Source of the DNA: Ignavibacteriales bacterium | Lineage (GTDB): Bacteria > Bacteroidota > Ignavibacteria > Ignavibacteriales > Melioribacteraceae | NCBI GenBank assembly: GCA_021740915.1 | Contig: JAIOYW010000010.1 | Span: 1 to 64,000, forward strand | Reading direction: 5' to 3' | Length of the DNA: 64,000 nucleotides | In this document: positions 25,837 through 35,943 of the stretch, piece after piece | How the letters are laid out: the number at the start of each line of letters is the position of its first letter | How positions within the stretch are numbered: the stretch's first letter is position 1 | The notes under the pieces: generated by a model | What the model was told of the DNA's origin: nothing | The model's input: the letters and a program-made list of their open reading frames with translations, nothing else | The model's database searches: none | Position numbers and translations under genes: made by a program

Positions 25837-27870
25837 TTATTTTACGCGTGCCGAAGTTTCAGTATCGGGGGATAATTCAACGAGTTGCAGTTTCCCCTGG
25901 CTGTCTTCAGCAGCGAGAACCATACCTTGCGATTCGAGTCCGAAAAGTTTTGCGGGTTTAAGATTAGCAACAATAATGATCTTTTTGCCGACAAGAGTTT
26001 CCGGATCATAAAATTTTGCAATTCCGGCAACAACCTGTCGTTTCTCTTTTCCAATTCTTACCTGGAGTTTTAATAATTTTTCACTCTTCTTGATCCTTTC
26101 GGCGCTGTAAATTTCAGCTACTCTGAGATCGATCTTAGCAAAATCATCATATTCAATCAACTTAACGTTTTCAGCGGCAGGTTCTTCAGTAAACCTTGCT
26201 ATTTCTTCATCTATCACTTTATCCTCAATCTTACCAAAAAGAATTTCTGCTTTGCCAAGCTTATGCCCTGCTGCAAGATTGAGTTTCGAAGCCTCATCCC
26301 AGCCCTTTTTTTCTGCATTAAGAATTTTGAGTAAACGTTCTGAAGAAAACGGCAGAACTGGTTCAAACAGAATTGCAAGACTATATATTGCCTGAATGCA
26401 AAGATTAATTGTGGTGGCACATCGTTCCTTATCAGTCCTCACAGATTTCCACGGTTCGGAGTCGTTGAAATATTTATTGCCAGCCCTCGCAAGATTCATA
26501 AGCTCGGTGAGTGCGTCTTTTACTTTATACTGCTCAAAAAGATTTCCCGCAATTTCAGGGGTCTTTGAAATTATCTCAATGAATTCTCTATCTATTTCTT
26601 CAAGTTTACCGGCTTCCGGAACCGCGCCTTCAAAATTTTTCGAAGTAAAAGTGAGAGTACGATTAATAAAATTGCCTAATATATCAGCAAGTTCAGAATT
26701 ATTCCTCATCTGGAATTCTTTCCAGTAAAATGATGCGTCTTTTGTTTCGGGACTATTAGCAGCCAGACAATACCTTAGAGGGTCGGCAGGGAATTTTTCA
26801 AGAAATTCGCCAACGTAAACGCCCCATCCTCTTGATTTCGAAAATTTTCTTCCTTCAAAGATCAGGTATTCATTCGCAGGAACATTTTCAGGCAATATGT
26901 ATTGATCCGGTCTGTTGTCATTCCATGCCATGAGCATGGCAGGAAATATTATTGTATGGAAAACAATGTTATCTTTACCGATAAATGCTAAATACCGGGT
27001 ATCAGGATTCTGCCAGTATTCTTTCCATTTTTCGGGTTCACCTCTGCTTTCAAAAAGTTCTTTTGTTGCAGAAATGTACCCCAAAACAGCCTCAAACCAA
27101 ACATAAAGCACTTTACCTTTCGCCTCTTCAAGCGGCAGCGAAACTCCCCAGTCAAGGTCCCGCGTAACACTTCTTTCCTTAAGTCCATCCTTAAACCAGC
27201 TTTTAACCTGATTCAAAACATTTTCTTTCCAGTGATATTTTTTACTCGCTGTTTCGACGTATTCTTCAAGCCGCTTCTGAAACTCATCCAGGGGGAAAAA
27301 CCAATGATAGGATTCTCTCAGAACAGGAGTCTCTCCGGTAAGTTTACTTTTCGGATTGATAAGTGCTGTCTGTTCGTAATTTGCGCTGCAATTTTCACAT
27401 TCATCGCCTCTTGCTCCCTCGAATCCGCAATTTGGACAAATGCCTTCAACATAACGATCCGGAAGAAATTTATTAGCTTTTTCATCAAAAAGCTGTAACG
27501 TATTTTTTTCCCGGAAAAGCCCGGCTTCATAAAATGCGGTAAAAAATTCTCTTGCGGTTTTATGATGCACCTGAGTGCTTGTCCGCGAATAAATATCGAA
27601 ACTCATACCGAATTTTCTGAAGGAATCCAGATTCTGATTATGAAATCTGTCAATGATCTCTTTTGGCTTTTTATTTTCCTTGTCTGCTGTTATGGTGATT
27701 GCAACACCATGCTCATCAGAGCCGCATACATAAACAATGTCCTTTCCTTTCAGCCTCTGGTATCTTACATAAATATCGGCAGGCAAATAAGCTCCGGCAA
27801 GATGACCGAGATGAATTGGACCGTTTGCATACGGAAGCGCTGATGTAACTAATATTTTTTCGGTATTCAA
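25837..27870 (-). CDS. metG: Methionyl-tRNA synthetase
   Basis: A 677-residue enzyme starting at a TTG at 27870; AAGGA lies four bases ahead and the protein then begins MNTEKILVTSALPYANG, as in homologues. An open extension of ten codons to 27900, also TTG, is unlikely. The class I Rossmann domain has the HIGH motif as HLGH, a zinc-binding insert with CPNCGFEGARGDECENC, and the KMSKS loop as KFSKS. The last 110 residues are an EMAP/OB-fold tRNA-binding domain (FAKIDLRVAEI). It charges tRNA-Met. Context is unrelated: it lies upstream of the chaperone operon, separated by 80 bases. Confidence 0.95.
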   Translation of the reverse strand: MNTEKILVTSALPYANGPIHLGHLAGAYLPADIYVRYQRLKGKDIVYVCGSDEHGVAITITADKENKKPKEIIDRFHNQNLDSFRKFGMSFDIYSRTSTQVHHKTAREFFTAFYEAGLFREKNTLQLFDEKANKFLPDRYVEGICPNCGFEGARGDECENCSANYEQTALINPKSKLTGETPVLRESYHWFFPLDEFQKRLEEYVETASKKYHWKENVLNQVKSWFKDGLKERSVTRDLDWGVSLPLEEAKGKVLYVWFEAVLGYISATKELFESRGEPEKWKEYWQNPDTRYLAFIGKDNIVFHTIIFPAMLMAWNDNRPDQYILPENVPANEYLIFEGRKFSKSRGWGVYVGEFLEKFPADPLRYCLAANSPETKDASFYWKEFQMRNNSELADILGNFINRTLTFTSKNFEGAVPEAGKLEEIDREFIEIISKTPEIAGNLFEQYKVKDALTELMNLARAGNKYFNDSEPWKSVRTDKERCATTINLCIQAIYSLAILFEPVLPFSSERLLKILNAEKKGWDEASKLNLAAGHKLGKAEILFGKIEDKVIDEEIARFTEEPAAENVKLIEYDDFAKIDLRVAEIYSAERIKKSEKLLKLQVRIGKEKRQVVAGIAKFYDPETLVGKKIIIVANLKPAKLFGLESQGMVLAAEDSQGKLQLVELSPDTETSARVK

Positions 27871-28070
27871 TTTTCCTTGACCTGAAAAATTTTTAAACAA
27901 TAAATATAAATATTTTTAAGGAATGAATTTTGATATTATGTTTTATCTGCTGGCTTATTCTCGTTAATATTGGGTGTGGCTGCTTTGTTATCGTTATATT
28001 TAAAGAGAATAGGAATTTCAACTAATTGTGCGAAAGAGATTCCGTCAAATATTACTTTTTGATCTGAGAT

Positions 28071-28111
28071 AAAAAAAAGGGATCAGCCTTAAAAGTGTAA
28101 TGACTGATCCC
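28071..28111 (-). terminator. Rho-independent terminator of the acyl-CoA ligase gene
   Basis: On the minus strand an 8-bp stem GGGATCAG/CTGATCCC with a loop of about 17 bases is followed directly by eight T residues. It lies just beyond the ligase stop codon. Confidence 0.85.
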
Positions 28112-28133
28112 CGGGAAATAAACTAAGGTTAAA

Positions 28134-29957
28134 TTAATTCTCCATATCCCTGTACATATCTTCTATAAGATCTCTGTACCTTTCTTCGATAACTTTCCTT
28201 TTAACGCTCATCTTGGGAGTGAGTTCGCCGGTTTCCACTGAGAATGGTCTATCCAGCAACGTGAATTTGCGGACGCGCTCATAGTTTGCTATGTTTTTCT
28301 GTATCTGCCCAAGTTCTTTTTCAAGCATCTCATAAATCTGCTTCATATTTACAAGCTCTTCAACATTGTTATATTGAATACGGTTAGCATCAGCATATTC
28401 TTTGATAGATTCAAAGTCCGGAACGATCAAAGCGCTGAGAAACATCCGTTTATCACCGATAAGAACAAATTGCTCAATGAATTTGCTCGAAAGGAAGAGA
28501 TTTTCAAGAGGAGCGGGAGCTATATACTTTCCACCGGAAGTTTTGAAAAGATGTTTTTTCCGGTCTGTGATGATTAGAAAACCTTCAGCATCGAAAACAC
28601 CGATATCCCCTGTATGAAGCCAACCGTCTTTAAGAACCTCATCGGTTTCCTTTTTATTTCTATAATATCCCTTCATAATATTGGGACCGGCAGCGAGAAT
28701 CTCTCCGTCTTTTGCGATTTTTATTTCAACACCCGGGAAAATTTTGCCAACCGAGCCGAATTTGTAATCATTTAACCGGTTGCATGCAAGAACAGGCGAT
28801 GATTCGGTAAGACCGTATCCTTCGATAATAAGAATTCCTACTGTATCGAAAAACTCTCCTAATTCCCTTGATAGCGCAGCGCCGCCTGAGATAAAAAATC
28901 GAAGGTTCCCGCCGGTTTTTTCTTTCAATTTCTGGAAAACAAGTTTATCTGCAAGTTTGTGCTTAATATTAAGTCCGATTGGAGGCTGACCACCAGATTT
29001 TTTTGCCTTTCTGTACTCCTTACCAACTTCAAGCGCCCAATTGATTATTTTCTGCTTTTTAGCCGGCTGAGCTTCAAAATTCTTTTTAATACGGCTGTAC
29101 ATTCTCTCAAAAAGCCTTGGCACAGCGGTCATAAGTGTTGGTTTGATCTCGACCATATTCTGTGCAATTTTCTCAATGCTTTCAGCATATGCAATCGTTG
29201 CGCCGGCAGAGAGTGCGGTATAATATCCTGCCATTCTCTCAAAAATGTGACAGAGCGGGAGGAACGAAAGGAATACATCAGTCACTTTCATATCGAATAC
29301 TTCATGGGCCCCGCGAACATTGGAAACAATATTTTTGTGTGTAAGGATTACACCTTTGGGTTCGCCGGTTGTCCCGGAGGTATATATTATCGTACAGAGA
29401 TCATCTTCATTGCAGAGGTCGCAGCTCTCCAAAAAGTAGTTTCGGTCTCCCTTACCGAACTCAATTCCCTTTTTCTGAATATCAGTAAAATTACTTACTC
29501 CTTCATATTCTGCGGTATTTATTTCATTCATTACTATTATGAATTTCAGATGCGGTGTGTTTTGCCTTACTTTTAATACTTTATTCAGTTGAAACTTGTT
29601 GGATACAATTATGCCAACTGATTCTGAGTTGTTAAGAATGAATTCAATTGTGTCGCTTGTGAGAATAGGATAAAGAGGGACATCGACTGCTCCGAGTCCA
29701 AGAATTGCAAAATCCGAGTATTTCCATTCCGGGCGGTTTTCGGAGATGATTGCTACTTTATCACCTCTTTTAACTCCGAGTGAAGCAAGGCCTAAAGCAA
29801 AGTTCTCAGTGTTTGTTGCAAAATCCTGATACGAAATATCTTCATATTTATCCTGGTACTTATATTTCAGCAAGGGTTTAGTCTGTGCTTTTCCAAAATC
29901 CCCGGCCAAAAATTTATAAAGATCGGGAATCGTTTTCATTTCAAAAAGAAGCGGCAT
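28134..29957 (-). CDS. Long-chain acyl-CoA ligase (AMP-binding, FadD/FAA1-like)
   Basis: A 607-residue ANL-superfamily enzyme. The P-loop motif is YTSGTTGEPKGV (about 192-203), followed by FLSFLPLCHIFERM, the adenine-binding GYGLTESSPV, the hinge DGWLHTGDIG and ITDRKKHLFKTSGGKYIAP. The long form with the insertion and the FERM motif fits the eukaryote-like long-chain synthetases common in Bacteroidota. It activates fatty acids with ATP and CoA for breakdown or lipid synthesis. It is a single-gene transcript ending in a strong terminator. The exact chain-length preference cannot be read from the sequence. Confidence 0.9.
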   Translation of the reverse strand: MPLLFEMKTIPDLYKFLAGDFGKAQTKPLLKYKYQDKYEDISYQDFATNTENFALGLASLGVKRGDKVAIISENRPEWKYSDFAILGLGAVDVPLYPILTSDTIEFILNNSESVGIIVSNKFQLNKVLKVRQNTPHLKFIIVMNEINTAEYEGVSNFTDIQKKGIEFGKGDRNYFLESCDLCNEDDLCTIIYTSGTTGEPKGVILTHKNIVSNVRGAHEVFDMKVTDVFLSFLPLCHIFERMAGYYTALSAGATIAYAESIEKIAQNMVEIKPTLMTAVPRLFERMYSRIKKNFEAQPAKKQKIINWALEVGKEYRKAKKSGGQPPIGLNIKHKLADKLVFQKLKEKTGGNLRFFISGGAALSRELGEFFDTVGILIIEGYGLTESSPVLACNRLNDYKFGSVGKIFPGVEIKIAKDGEILAAGPNIMKGYYRNKKETDEVLKDGWLHTGDIGVFDAEGFLIITDRKKHLFKTSGGKYIAPAPLENLFLSSKFIEQFVLIGDKRMFLSALIVPDFESIKEYADANRIQYNNVEELVNMKQIYEMLEKELGQIQKNIANYERVRKFTLLDRPFSVETGELTPKMSVKRKVIEERYRDLIEDMYRDMEN

Positions 29958-30348
29958 TTTTTTCTCCTAAATTTTTTTAGCAATTTACGAGGCAATTCTG
30001 AAACTTCCAAATATTATTACAACTATTTTAAGATATACTATCTAATTAAGTAAATAATTATAAATTAATATCTTATGATGTTTATTAAGCGCTTCACATT
30101 GCCGTTTATGCTGAATTTGGCTAAGTAAATTATAGAGCGGAACCATGCTGACAGGCAAATTCAGGCTTTCAGTTTCGGTTTTAGCGGCAAGTAACCGGGC
30201 ACAGAGGAATTGTAATTTGAAATAAAATCTTGCAGGATTGATCAATTGGAGTAATGAGAGGAAAACTTAAAATCATTAAAAACGGGTTCCGGGAAATTTT
30301 CTCCGGAACCCGAAATGAATAAAAACAGAACTTGAATTCTTTGTCCTG
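29958..30348. other. Intergenic region, promoter area of the acyl-CoA ligase gene
   Basis: Contains the upstream region of the leftward ligase gene and the terminator of the DUF5009 gene. A 67-codon open frame on the minus strand (30042-30245) has no ribosome site and no recognisable composition; I do not call it. Nothing else seen. Confidence 0.5.
30275..30312 (-). terminator. Terminator of the DUF5009 acyltransferase gene
   Basis: A perfect 10-bp stem CGGGTTCCGG/CCGGAACCCG with a ten-base loop, followed on the minus strand by TTTTTAATGATTTTA. It starts about 36 bases after the gene's stop codon. Confidence 0.8.
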
Positions 30349-31470
30349 CTAAACTTTAATGAATATCTTTCTGGCGTAAAGTATCCACATGAGTCCCAGC
30401 CAGATAAATATATAGCTGAGCGCCCAGGCGAGCGATGCATTAATAGGATCGAGCCAGGATAAGTACAGATTGGAAAACAGATAATCTTTGAGAGTAATTT
30501 CCTGCCCGTCTGCGCTAGTCATTGTTATCAGGTACATTATTCTCCCGACAATACCGGAAAGAAAAAAAACTGTGATGGCATTGAGTCCATAAACTTCAAA
30601 GGGTTTTGCCCAGAAATTAATCTTTTTAATATCAAGCAGATAATAGCATATACCAAGAAATATAATCGCCAATCCGCCTGTGTAAAGCACGTAACTGCTT
30701 GTCCAGATACTTTTATTCATCGGGAAAAATCCGTCCCAGATGTATCCGCCAAGCATTAGAAGATTTCCTGCTACAAAAAATACGGTCAGTTTCTCAAATA
30801 CATCGATCTTTCTCCTCAGCCATATACCGGAAAGAATACCAAGAATTGCGGTGGAAATAGCTGGTACCGTGCTTAAAATCCCTTCGGGATCCCACACCCT
30901 TGTGGCTTTCCACATGTGACCGTGAAGAATCATATTATCGATCCAGGCAGCCATATTTGTCTCTTTACCCAGATTCGGATAACCAACCCCGGGAACAGGG
31001 ATGAATGACATCAGAATCCAGTAAAGTATAAGAAAGCCTGATCCGAAAATCACCAGATTTCTTGTGCTTAGTTTCAGAAACATAACCGAAGCAATAAAGT
31101 AAACTACTCCGATTCTTTGAAGAACTCCCGGAATCCTGATCTCACTTAAATTAAAATATGGGAAACCGGCAAGAATAAGTCCCAATCCAAAAAGAACGGC
31201 TGATCTTCTCAATATATGAAGTATCAGTTTATTCTGGTCTGTACCCTGTTCTTTTCTTTTTGTGAGCGAAAAAGTTATTGCTACACCGACGATATAAAGG
31301 AAAAAAGGAAAAATCAGGTCGGTGGGTGTACATCCATGCCATTCAGCATGTTTTAGCGGGGGATAAATAGCGCTCCATGTTCCGGGATTGTTCACAAGTA
31401 TCATTCCCGCTATTGTTATTCCCCTGAATACATCAAGTGAACGGAGCCTCTCGGCTTTTTGTTCTGTCAT
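30349..31470 (-). CDS. DUF5009 / HGSNAT-like membrane acyltransferase
   Basis: A 373-residue membrane protein with about ten hydrophobic helices. The N-terminus RLRSLDVFRGITIAGMILVNNPG and the nearby WHGCTPTDLIFPFFLYIVG are the signature of the DUF5009/DUF1624 family, related to heparan-alpha-glucosaminide N-acetyltransferase and NagX. The conserved H in EWHGC is the expected catalytic or acetyl-accepting histidine. It is thought to move acetyl groups across the membrane onto amino sugars; the substrate here is unknown. It has a good ribosome site (TTGGAGATGAT). It stands alone, divergent from the YqaA-family gene. Confidence 0.85.
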   Translation of the reverse strand: MTEQKAERLRSLDVFRGITIAGMILVNNPGTWSAIYPPLKHAEWHGCTPTDLIFPFFLYIVGVAITFSLTKRKEQGTDQNKLILHILRRSAVLFGLGLILAGFPYFNLSEIRIPGVLQRIGVVYFIASVMFLKLSTRNLVIFGSGFLILYWILMSFIPVPGVGYPNLGKETNMAAWIDNMILHGHMWKATRVWDPEGILSTVPAISTAILGILSGIWLRRKIDVFEKLTVFFVAGNLLMLGGYIWDGFFPMNKSIWTSSYVLYTGGLAIIFLGICYYLLDIKKINFWAKPFEVYGLNAITVFFLSGIVGRIMYLITMTSADGQEITLKDYLFSNLYLSWLDPINASLAWALSYIFIWLGLMWILYARKIFIKV

Positions 31471-31582
31471 ATCATCTCCAAATTAGATAAACTGCTCTAT
31501 TTTGATCAGCAAAATATAAACACAAATTTTTTCAGGTTAAAAAAATTCATATTATTGCGCTTTACATTTTAAGAGAGTTTTG

Positions 31583-32197
31583 ATGAAGTTTGTCAGAAGA
31601 TTATATGACTGGATGCTGCATTGGGCAGATACCCCTTACGGAGCTTTGGCTTTGTTCACTATTGCATTTGCTGAAGCCTCGTTTTTTCCAATTCCACCTG
31701 ATGCACTACTGATTGCGCTCGTTCTCGGTGCTCAGTCCAAGGCTTTTAAACTTGCACTTAATTGTTCCGTGGGATCAATTCTCGGCGCGGTTCTGGGTTA
31801 TCTTATCGGACACTACCTCTGGTGGAATTCCGATGCTCAGTATTCTTCTCTGGCAATGTTTTTCTTTAATAATATTCCCGGATTTACCGATGAACTCTTC
31901 AGAAATGTCGGAGCTCTTTATGAAGAGTGGAATTTCTGGATTGTATTCACCGCCGGCTTCACTCCAATTCCCTACAAAGTATTTACAGTCTCAGGCGGAG
32001 CATTCCAGATAAATTTCACAATGTTCATAATCGCAAGCATTATAAGCAGATCAGCGAGGTTTTTCCTCGTAGCCTTTCTTATATGGAAATATGGTGCAAC
32101 AATAAAAGCATTTATAGACAAATACTTCGATCTGCTTGCAATACTTTTTACGGTTTTACTTGTCGGCGGTTTTGTATTGATTAAGTTTGCTTTTTAA
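31583..32197 (+). CDS. YqaA-family membrane protein (VTT/DedA-like superfamily)
   Basis: A 204-residue protein starting at the ATG at 31583, with AAGAGAG ahead; a TTG directly before it is also in frame. Four to five hydrophobic helices are visible. The motifs FAEASFFPIPPDALLIALVLG and GAVLGYLIGHYLWW, and FTPIPYKVFTVSGGAF with its paired prolines, are the re-entrant loop pattern of VTT-domain proteins. Relatives are implicated in lipid scrambling or membrane homeostasis. The gene is a single unit convergent with transketolase. Confidence 0.85.
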   Translation: MKFVRRLYDWMLHWADTPYGALALFTIAFAEASFFPIPPDALLIALVLGAQSKAFKLALNCSVGSILGAVLGYLIGHYLWWNSDAQYSSLAMFFFNNIPGFTDELFRNVGALYEEWNFWIVFTAGFTPIPYKVFTVSGGAFQINFTMFIIASIISRSARFFLVAFLIWKYGATIKAFIDKYFDLLAILFTVLLVGGFVLIKFAF

Positions 32198-32203
32198 CCC
32201 GGC

Positions 32204-34210
32204 TTATTTACTCAGCATTCTTTTTGTATTTAAAATAATACTTCCGCTGGTAATCCCGTACTGCTGATAAAGCACATCGGAGGGTGCGGATGCGCCGAAC
32301 TTATCAACTGTAACGTATCCGCCTTCAATTCCGCAGTATTTGTACCAGGGTTGCGACACCCCTGCTTCAACGGCAATACGTTTGTTAATATTTGAAGGCA
32401 GTACAGTTTCTTTGTAAGCTTTATCCTGAAGATCAAATAATTCCATGCTGGGGAAACTGACAACCCGTGAGTTTATTCCTTCATTCAAAAGCGCTTCAGC
32501 AGCTTCAATAGCAATCTCAACCTCACTTCCTGAAGCCATAAGAATAATTTCGGGCTCTCCGCCAAAATCCTTTAATATATACGCCCCTTTTTCCAGATTG
32601 CCGGCTGAAGCATATTTGTCCCTGTCAAGGATAGTGACATCCTGACGCGTAAGTGAAAGCATCACGGGACCTGAATGATGTTTAATTGCAAATTTCCATG
32701 CTTCTGCTGTTTCATTTGCATCGCAGGGTCTCAGGACAACGCAGCCGGGAATTGCTCTTAATGCAGCAAGGTGTTCAACAGGCTGATGTGTAGGACCGTC
32801 TTCTCCAAGTCCGATACTATCGTGCGTAAAAACGAGAATAGTTCTCACATGAGATAATGCTGCAATTCTTATTGCGGGACGGAGATAATCCGAGAAAACA
32901 AGAAATGTGGCGCCATAAGGAATTACTCCGCCATACATTGCCATTCCGTTCATAATAGAAGCCATAGCATGTTCCCGGATTCCGAACCTGATATTTCTGC
33001 CGCTCCTCGATAAGGCGGAAAAATTTTCGAATCCTTTAAGCTCCGTATTATTCGAAGGCGCAAGATCCGCAGCCCCTCCAATAAGATTCTGAAGCGCTGG
33101 TGCAATTGCATTCAAAACTTTCCCGCTTGAGCTTCTTGTCGCCATTTTTTCACCGTAATTACTGAAATGGGGAATTGAATTTTCCCAATCAGAATCGGTG
33201 CTATTAAAAAATTTATCCCACAATTCAGCTTCTTCAACATATTTCTCACGGTAGGAACTCAGCAATTCATTCCATTCCTCCTCCTCTCTTTCGCCTTCAA
33301 TTTTTATTTGTGCGAAGAATTCCGCTGTTTCAGTGGGTATATGGAAGTCCTGCTCAAATTCCCAGCCAAGATTTTTTTTCGCTAACGTGATCTCCTCAAC
33401 TCCCAGCGGTGAGCCGTGTGAAGATGATTTGCCCTGTTTATTCGGACTCCCGAAACCGATCACGGTATTCGTTACAATCAGCGAGGGTAAACCACTTGCC
33501 TGTGCCTCAGTTACAGCCTGAGCAAGCCGGATTGTATCATTAACATCATCAACATAAGTTACATGCCATCCATAGGCTTCAAATCTTTTTCCTACATCTT
33601 CACTCATTGCTAAGGATAGACTGCCGTCGATCGTTATTTTATTATTATCGTAAAACAGAATTATACTGCCCAGTTTATTATGTCCTGCAAAAGAAGCAGC
33701 CTCATGAGTTATGCCTTCCATCAGATCGCCATCACTAACAATACCATAAATATGATGATCTATCAAATGAAAATCGTCCTTATTAAAAACCGAAGCAAGG
33801 TATTCTTTCGCTAACGCCATACCGACTGCATTAGCAAAACCCTGTCCCAGCGGACCGGTAGTAGTTTCTACTCCGGGAGTCAATCCATACTCAGGATGAC
33901 CCGGAGTTATACTTCCCCATTGCCTGAAATTTTTAATATCGTTCAAAGTGACATTATATCCCGAAAGATGAAGTGCGGCATACAGCAACATACTTCCATG
34001 TCCTGCAGAAAGCACAAATCGGTCTCTGTTTATCCATTTAGGATTGGCTGGATTATGACGCATAACTTTTCCAAACAGCAGATATGCAATCGGCGCGCAG
34101 CCCATGGGCATACCGGGGTGTCCTGAATTTGCTTTCTGAACGGCATCCACCGCTAAAAAACGTATTGTATTTATATGCTGGTTAATCATTTTATTTTCTT
34201 CGCTGCTCAT
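32204..34210 (-). CDS. tkt: Transketolase
   Basis: A 668-residue enzyme. I choose the ATG at 34210 because AGGAG lies six bases ahead; an 11-codon extension to 34243 is open. N-terminal TPP domain with [25 protein letters not shown] and the diphosphate motif [13 protein letters not shown]; central pyrimidine domain with [14 protein letters not shown] and [15 protein letters not shown]-terminal domain with SLTRQDV and [11 protein letters not shown]. It moves two-carbon units in the non-oxidative pentose phosphate path. It is a single-gene unit with a long (about 0.8 kb) upstream region. Confidence 0.95.
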   Translation of the reverse strand: MSSEENKMINQHINTIRFLAVDAVQKANSGHPGMPMGCAPIAYLLFGKVMRHNPANPKWINRDRFVLSAGHGSMLLYAALHLSGYNVTLNDIKNFRQWGSITPGHPEYGLTPGVETTTGPLGQGFANAVGMALAKEYLASVFNKDDFHLIDHHIYGIVSDGDLMEGITHEAASFAGHNKLGSIILFYDNNKITIDGSLSLAMSEDVGKRFEAYGWHVTYVDDVNDTIRLAQAVTEAQASGLPSLIVTNTVIGFGSPNKQGKSSSHGSPLGVEEITLAKKNLGWEFEQDFHIPTETAEFFAQIKIEGEREEEEWNELLSSYREKYVEEAELWDKFFNSTDSDWENSIPHFSNYGEKMATRSSSGKVLNAIAPALQNLIGGAADLAPSNNTELKGFENFSALSRSGRNIRFGIREHAMASIMNGMAMYGGVIPYGATFLVFSDYLRPAIRIAALSHVRTILVFTHDSIGLGEDGPTHQPVEHLAALRAIPGCVVLRPCDANETAEAWKFAIKHHSGPVMLSLTRQDVTILDRDKYASAGNLEKGAYILKDFGGEPEIILMASGSEVEIAIEAAEALLNEGINSRVVSFPSMELFDLQDKAYKETVLPSNINKRIAVEAGVSQPWYKYCGIEGGYVTVDKFGASAPSDVLYQQYGITSGSIILNTKRMLSK

Positions 34211-35047
34211 TTCAACTCCTAAAAATTTTGCATTTTCAGCCATTTATTTTTATCCTTAAGGGGTATCTTATATTTCTGCTAACCGTAAAACCTGTTTTAA
34301 AAAATCGTTGTTACTGGTCTGATTGCTGAATCTGAATCCTGATCTGGAATATTGTCAATTCCCTGATACGATAATTGTTAATATAATCAAAAATTGTTTT
34401 CCTTTAATCTGTTTCGGCTGGTAAAGGGCGGGACTTTTTTCTGCTCCATAGATCTGCCATAATAAATACAGATCGGATCTGTATTCAAAATCTCTTTTTA
34501 TGCCATTTTATAAGTAATCGGGGTTTCGCCTGTCATTTATCGGTCGCAGAAAAAATGTTTATGATCACGGTTGCTGAAAGTCCTATTCCTTTTTATGTTT
34601 CTATGAGTATTCCGTAAGGGAATATTTACTTATAATATTAGTAAATTTCTGTTAAACTAAATCACAAGCTGACATTATTCCCTATTTACCGGTCAGATTA
34701 ATAGGAGAATTACAGTGTTGACTTACATTGGTAAAACGTTTGACTTTCTATCATTCAATGCTCCATAAAATTCGCTCAGCTCTGCTATAATTTTAATATT
34801 AAAAAAAAATAAAAAAACTGAAAAAAAAAGTTGTATTGGTAAGAATTACTTGTTATTTTTATATCGAATAATCTGTGAACTGTAATTTTTTTATTGAAAA
34901 AAAGTTAATCTGACTTAGGAGATTCCGCATAACCAATTGAAATAAAACAGATTCTGTCTCCTGCTTAAAGTTTCCCAGTGTGCCGGTTATTCCTATATAT
35001 ATCTTAGCACGATTATTGCAATACATCTTAAAACTAATTTGAGACCA
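34211..35047. other. Long AT-rich intergenic region with palindromes
   Basis: More than 800 bases between divergent transketolase and M23 peptidase genes without a credible reading frame or tRNA. Structures seen: a 21-base palindrome at 34465-34485, an inverted repeat ATTTACT/AGTAAAT at 34624-34646, and adenine-rich stretches at 34800-34830. No known riboswitch fold was recognised. A small RNA or a control region could lie here. Confidence 0.5.
34465..34485. promoter_or_regulatory. Perfect 10-bp inverted repeat, possible operator
   Basis: AATACAGATC and its exact complement flank a single central G. The size and near-contiguous symmetry fit a dimeric repressor or activator site. It lies 255 bases upstream of the transketolase start. 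No regulator is encoded nearby, so the target is unknown. Confidence 0.45.
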
Positions 35048-35941
35048 ATGGCAAAATTTTACTTTTTTTCACCGGAAAAACTAAAATATATAGAGATCAA
35101 GTATTTTAAGTTCAAAACACTTGCTACAGCAATGCTGATATCTTTCTTCATTGCTGCCATCTTCCTGACAGTTTTCTTCATACATACCTCAAATCGTGGA
35201 ATTGATTACCTGTCATATAAAAATCGGATACTTCAGCAAAAAATTGACAATCTGAAAATGGATTTTCTGGAACTTGAAAAGGGCTTGTCTGAAATTTCTG
35301 CACAAACCGGCTATTTGCGGGTTTCTGTTGATCTTCCTTCAACCAGGTTCGATATTGAAAACCTTGGTACAGGAGGTAAACAAGACAATGCTATCGGGGT
35401 AAATCCAATAATCACACAGGCAGAAAGATTAGCTGCATTCATGAATTTTGAGAAAACGAATATTTTTCAGATCGAAAATAAACTCAAAAAAAGGGACAGT
35501 CTGTTTGCACATATTCCTGCTGTTAAACCGATGGATGTTGGGTATGGCGATAGTTTCGGTATGAGGTTGCACCCTATTCTTAAGGTCCGGCGGATGCATG
35601 AAGGGATCGATTTCAAATCCGATGTCGGCGGCCGTATCTGCACACCCGGAGACGGAGTAGTTGAATTTGTTGGTCTTAAAGGCGGATATGGATTAACTCT
35701 CGAAATTAATCACGGTTTTGGATATAAAACGCTTTACGGACATTTGTACCGGGCGAAAGTAAAAATCGGACAGGAAGTTAAACGAGGTGAGCTTGTTGCT
35801 CTCTCCGGTAATTCCGGGCGTCTAAGCACGGGACCCCATTTGCACTATGAAGTAAAGAAAAATGGAATTGCGATGAATCCGTTAAATTATTTCTTTGACG
35901 ATATAGACATGGCAGACCTGCACGAACCCGGGCTAAAATAA
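35048..35941 (+). CDS. M23-family (LytM-like) cell-wall metallopeptidase
   Basis: A 297-residue protein starting at the ATG at 35048; a TTG three codons earlier is also in frame. One membrane helix (about 25-47) follows a basic N-terminus, then a coiled coil (about 55-95). The C-terminal LytM domain (about 175-285) has the zinc ligands in HEGIDF (H-x3-D) and HLHYEV (H-x-H), with TPGDGVVEFVG and YGHL between. It either cuts peptidoglycan cross-links or activates amidases in the periplasm. The next gene, aat, begins two bases after its stop, so they are cotranscribed, though their functions are unrelated. Confidence 0.9.
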   Translation: MAKFYFFSPEKLKYIEIKYFKFKTLATAMLISFFIAAIFLTVFFIHTSNRGIDYLSYKNRILQQKIDNLKMDFLELEKGLSEISAQTGYLRVSVDLPSTRFDIENLGTGGKQDNAIGVNPIITQAERLAAFMNFEKTNIFQIENKLKKRDSLFAHIPAVKPMDVGYGDSFGMRLHPILKVRRMHEGIDFKSDVGGRICTPGDGVVEFVGLKGGYGLTLEINHGFGYKTLYGHLYRAKVKIGQEVKRGELVALSGNSGRLSTGPHLHYEVKKNGIAMNPLNYFFDDIDMADLHEPGLK

Positions 35942-35943
35942 AA

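Noticed and set aside
30042-30245. 67-codon minus-strand frame in the acyl-CoA ligase upstream region
   Set aside because: No ribosome site, low-complexity, no support.
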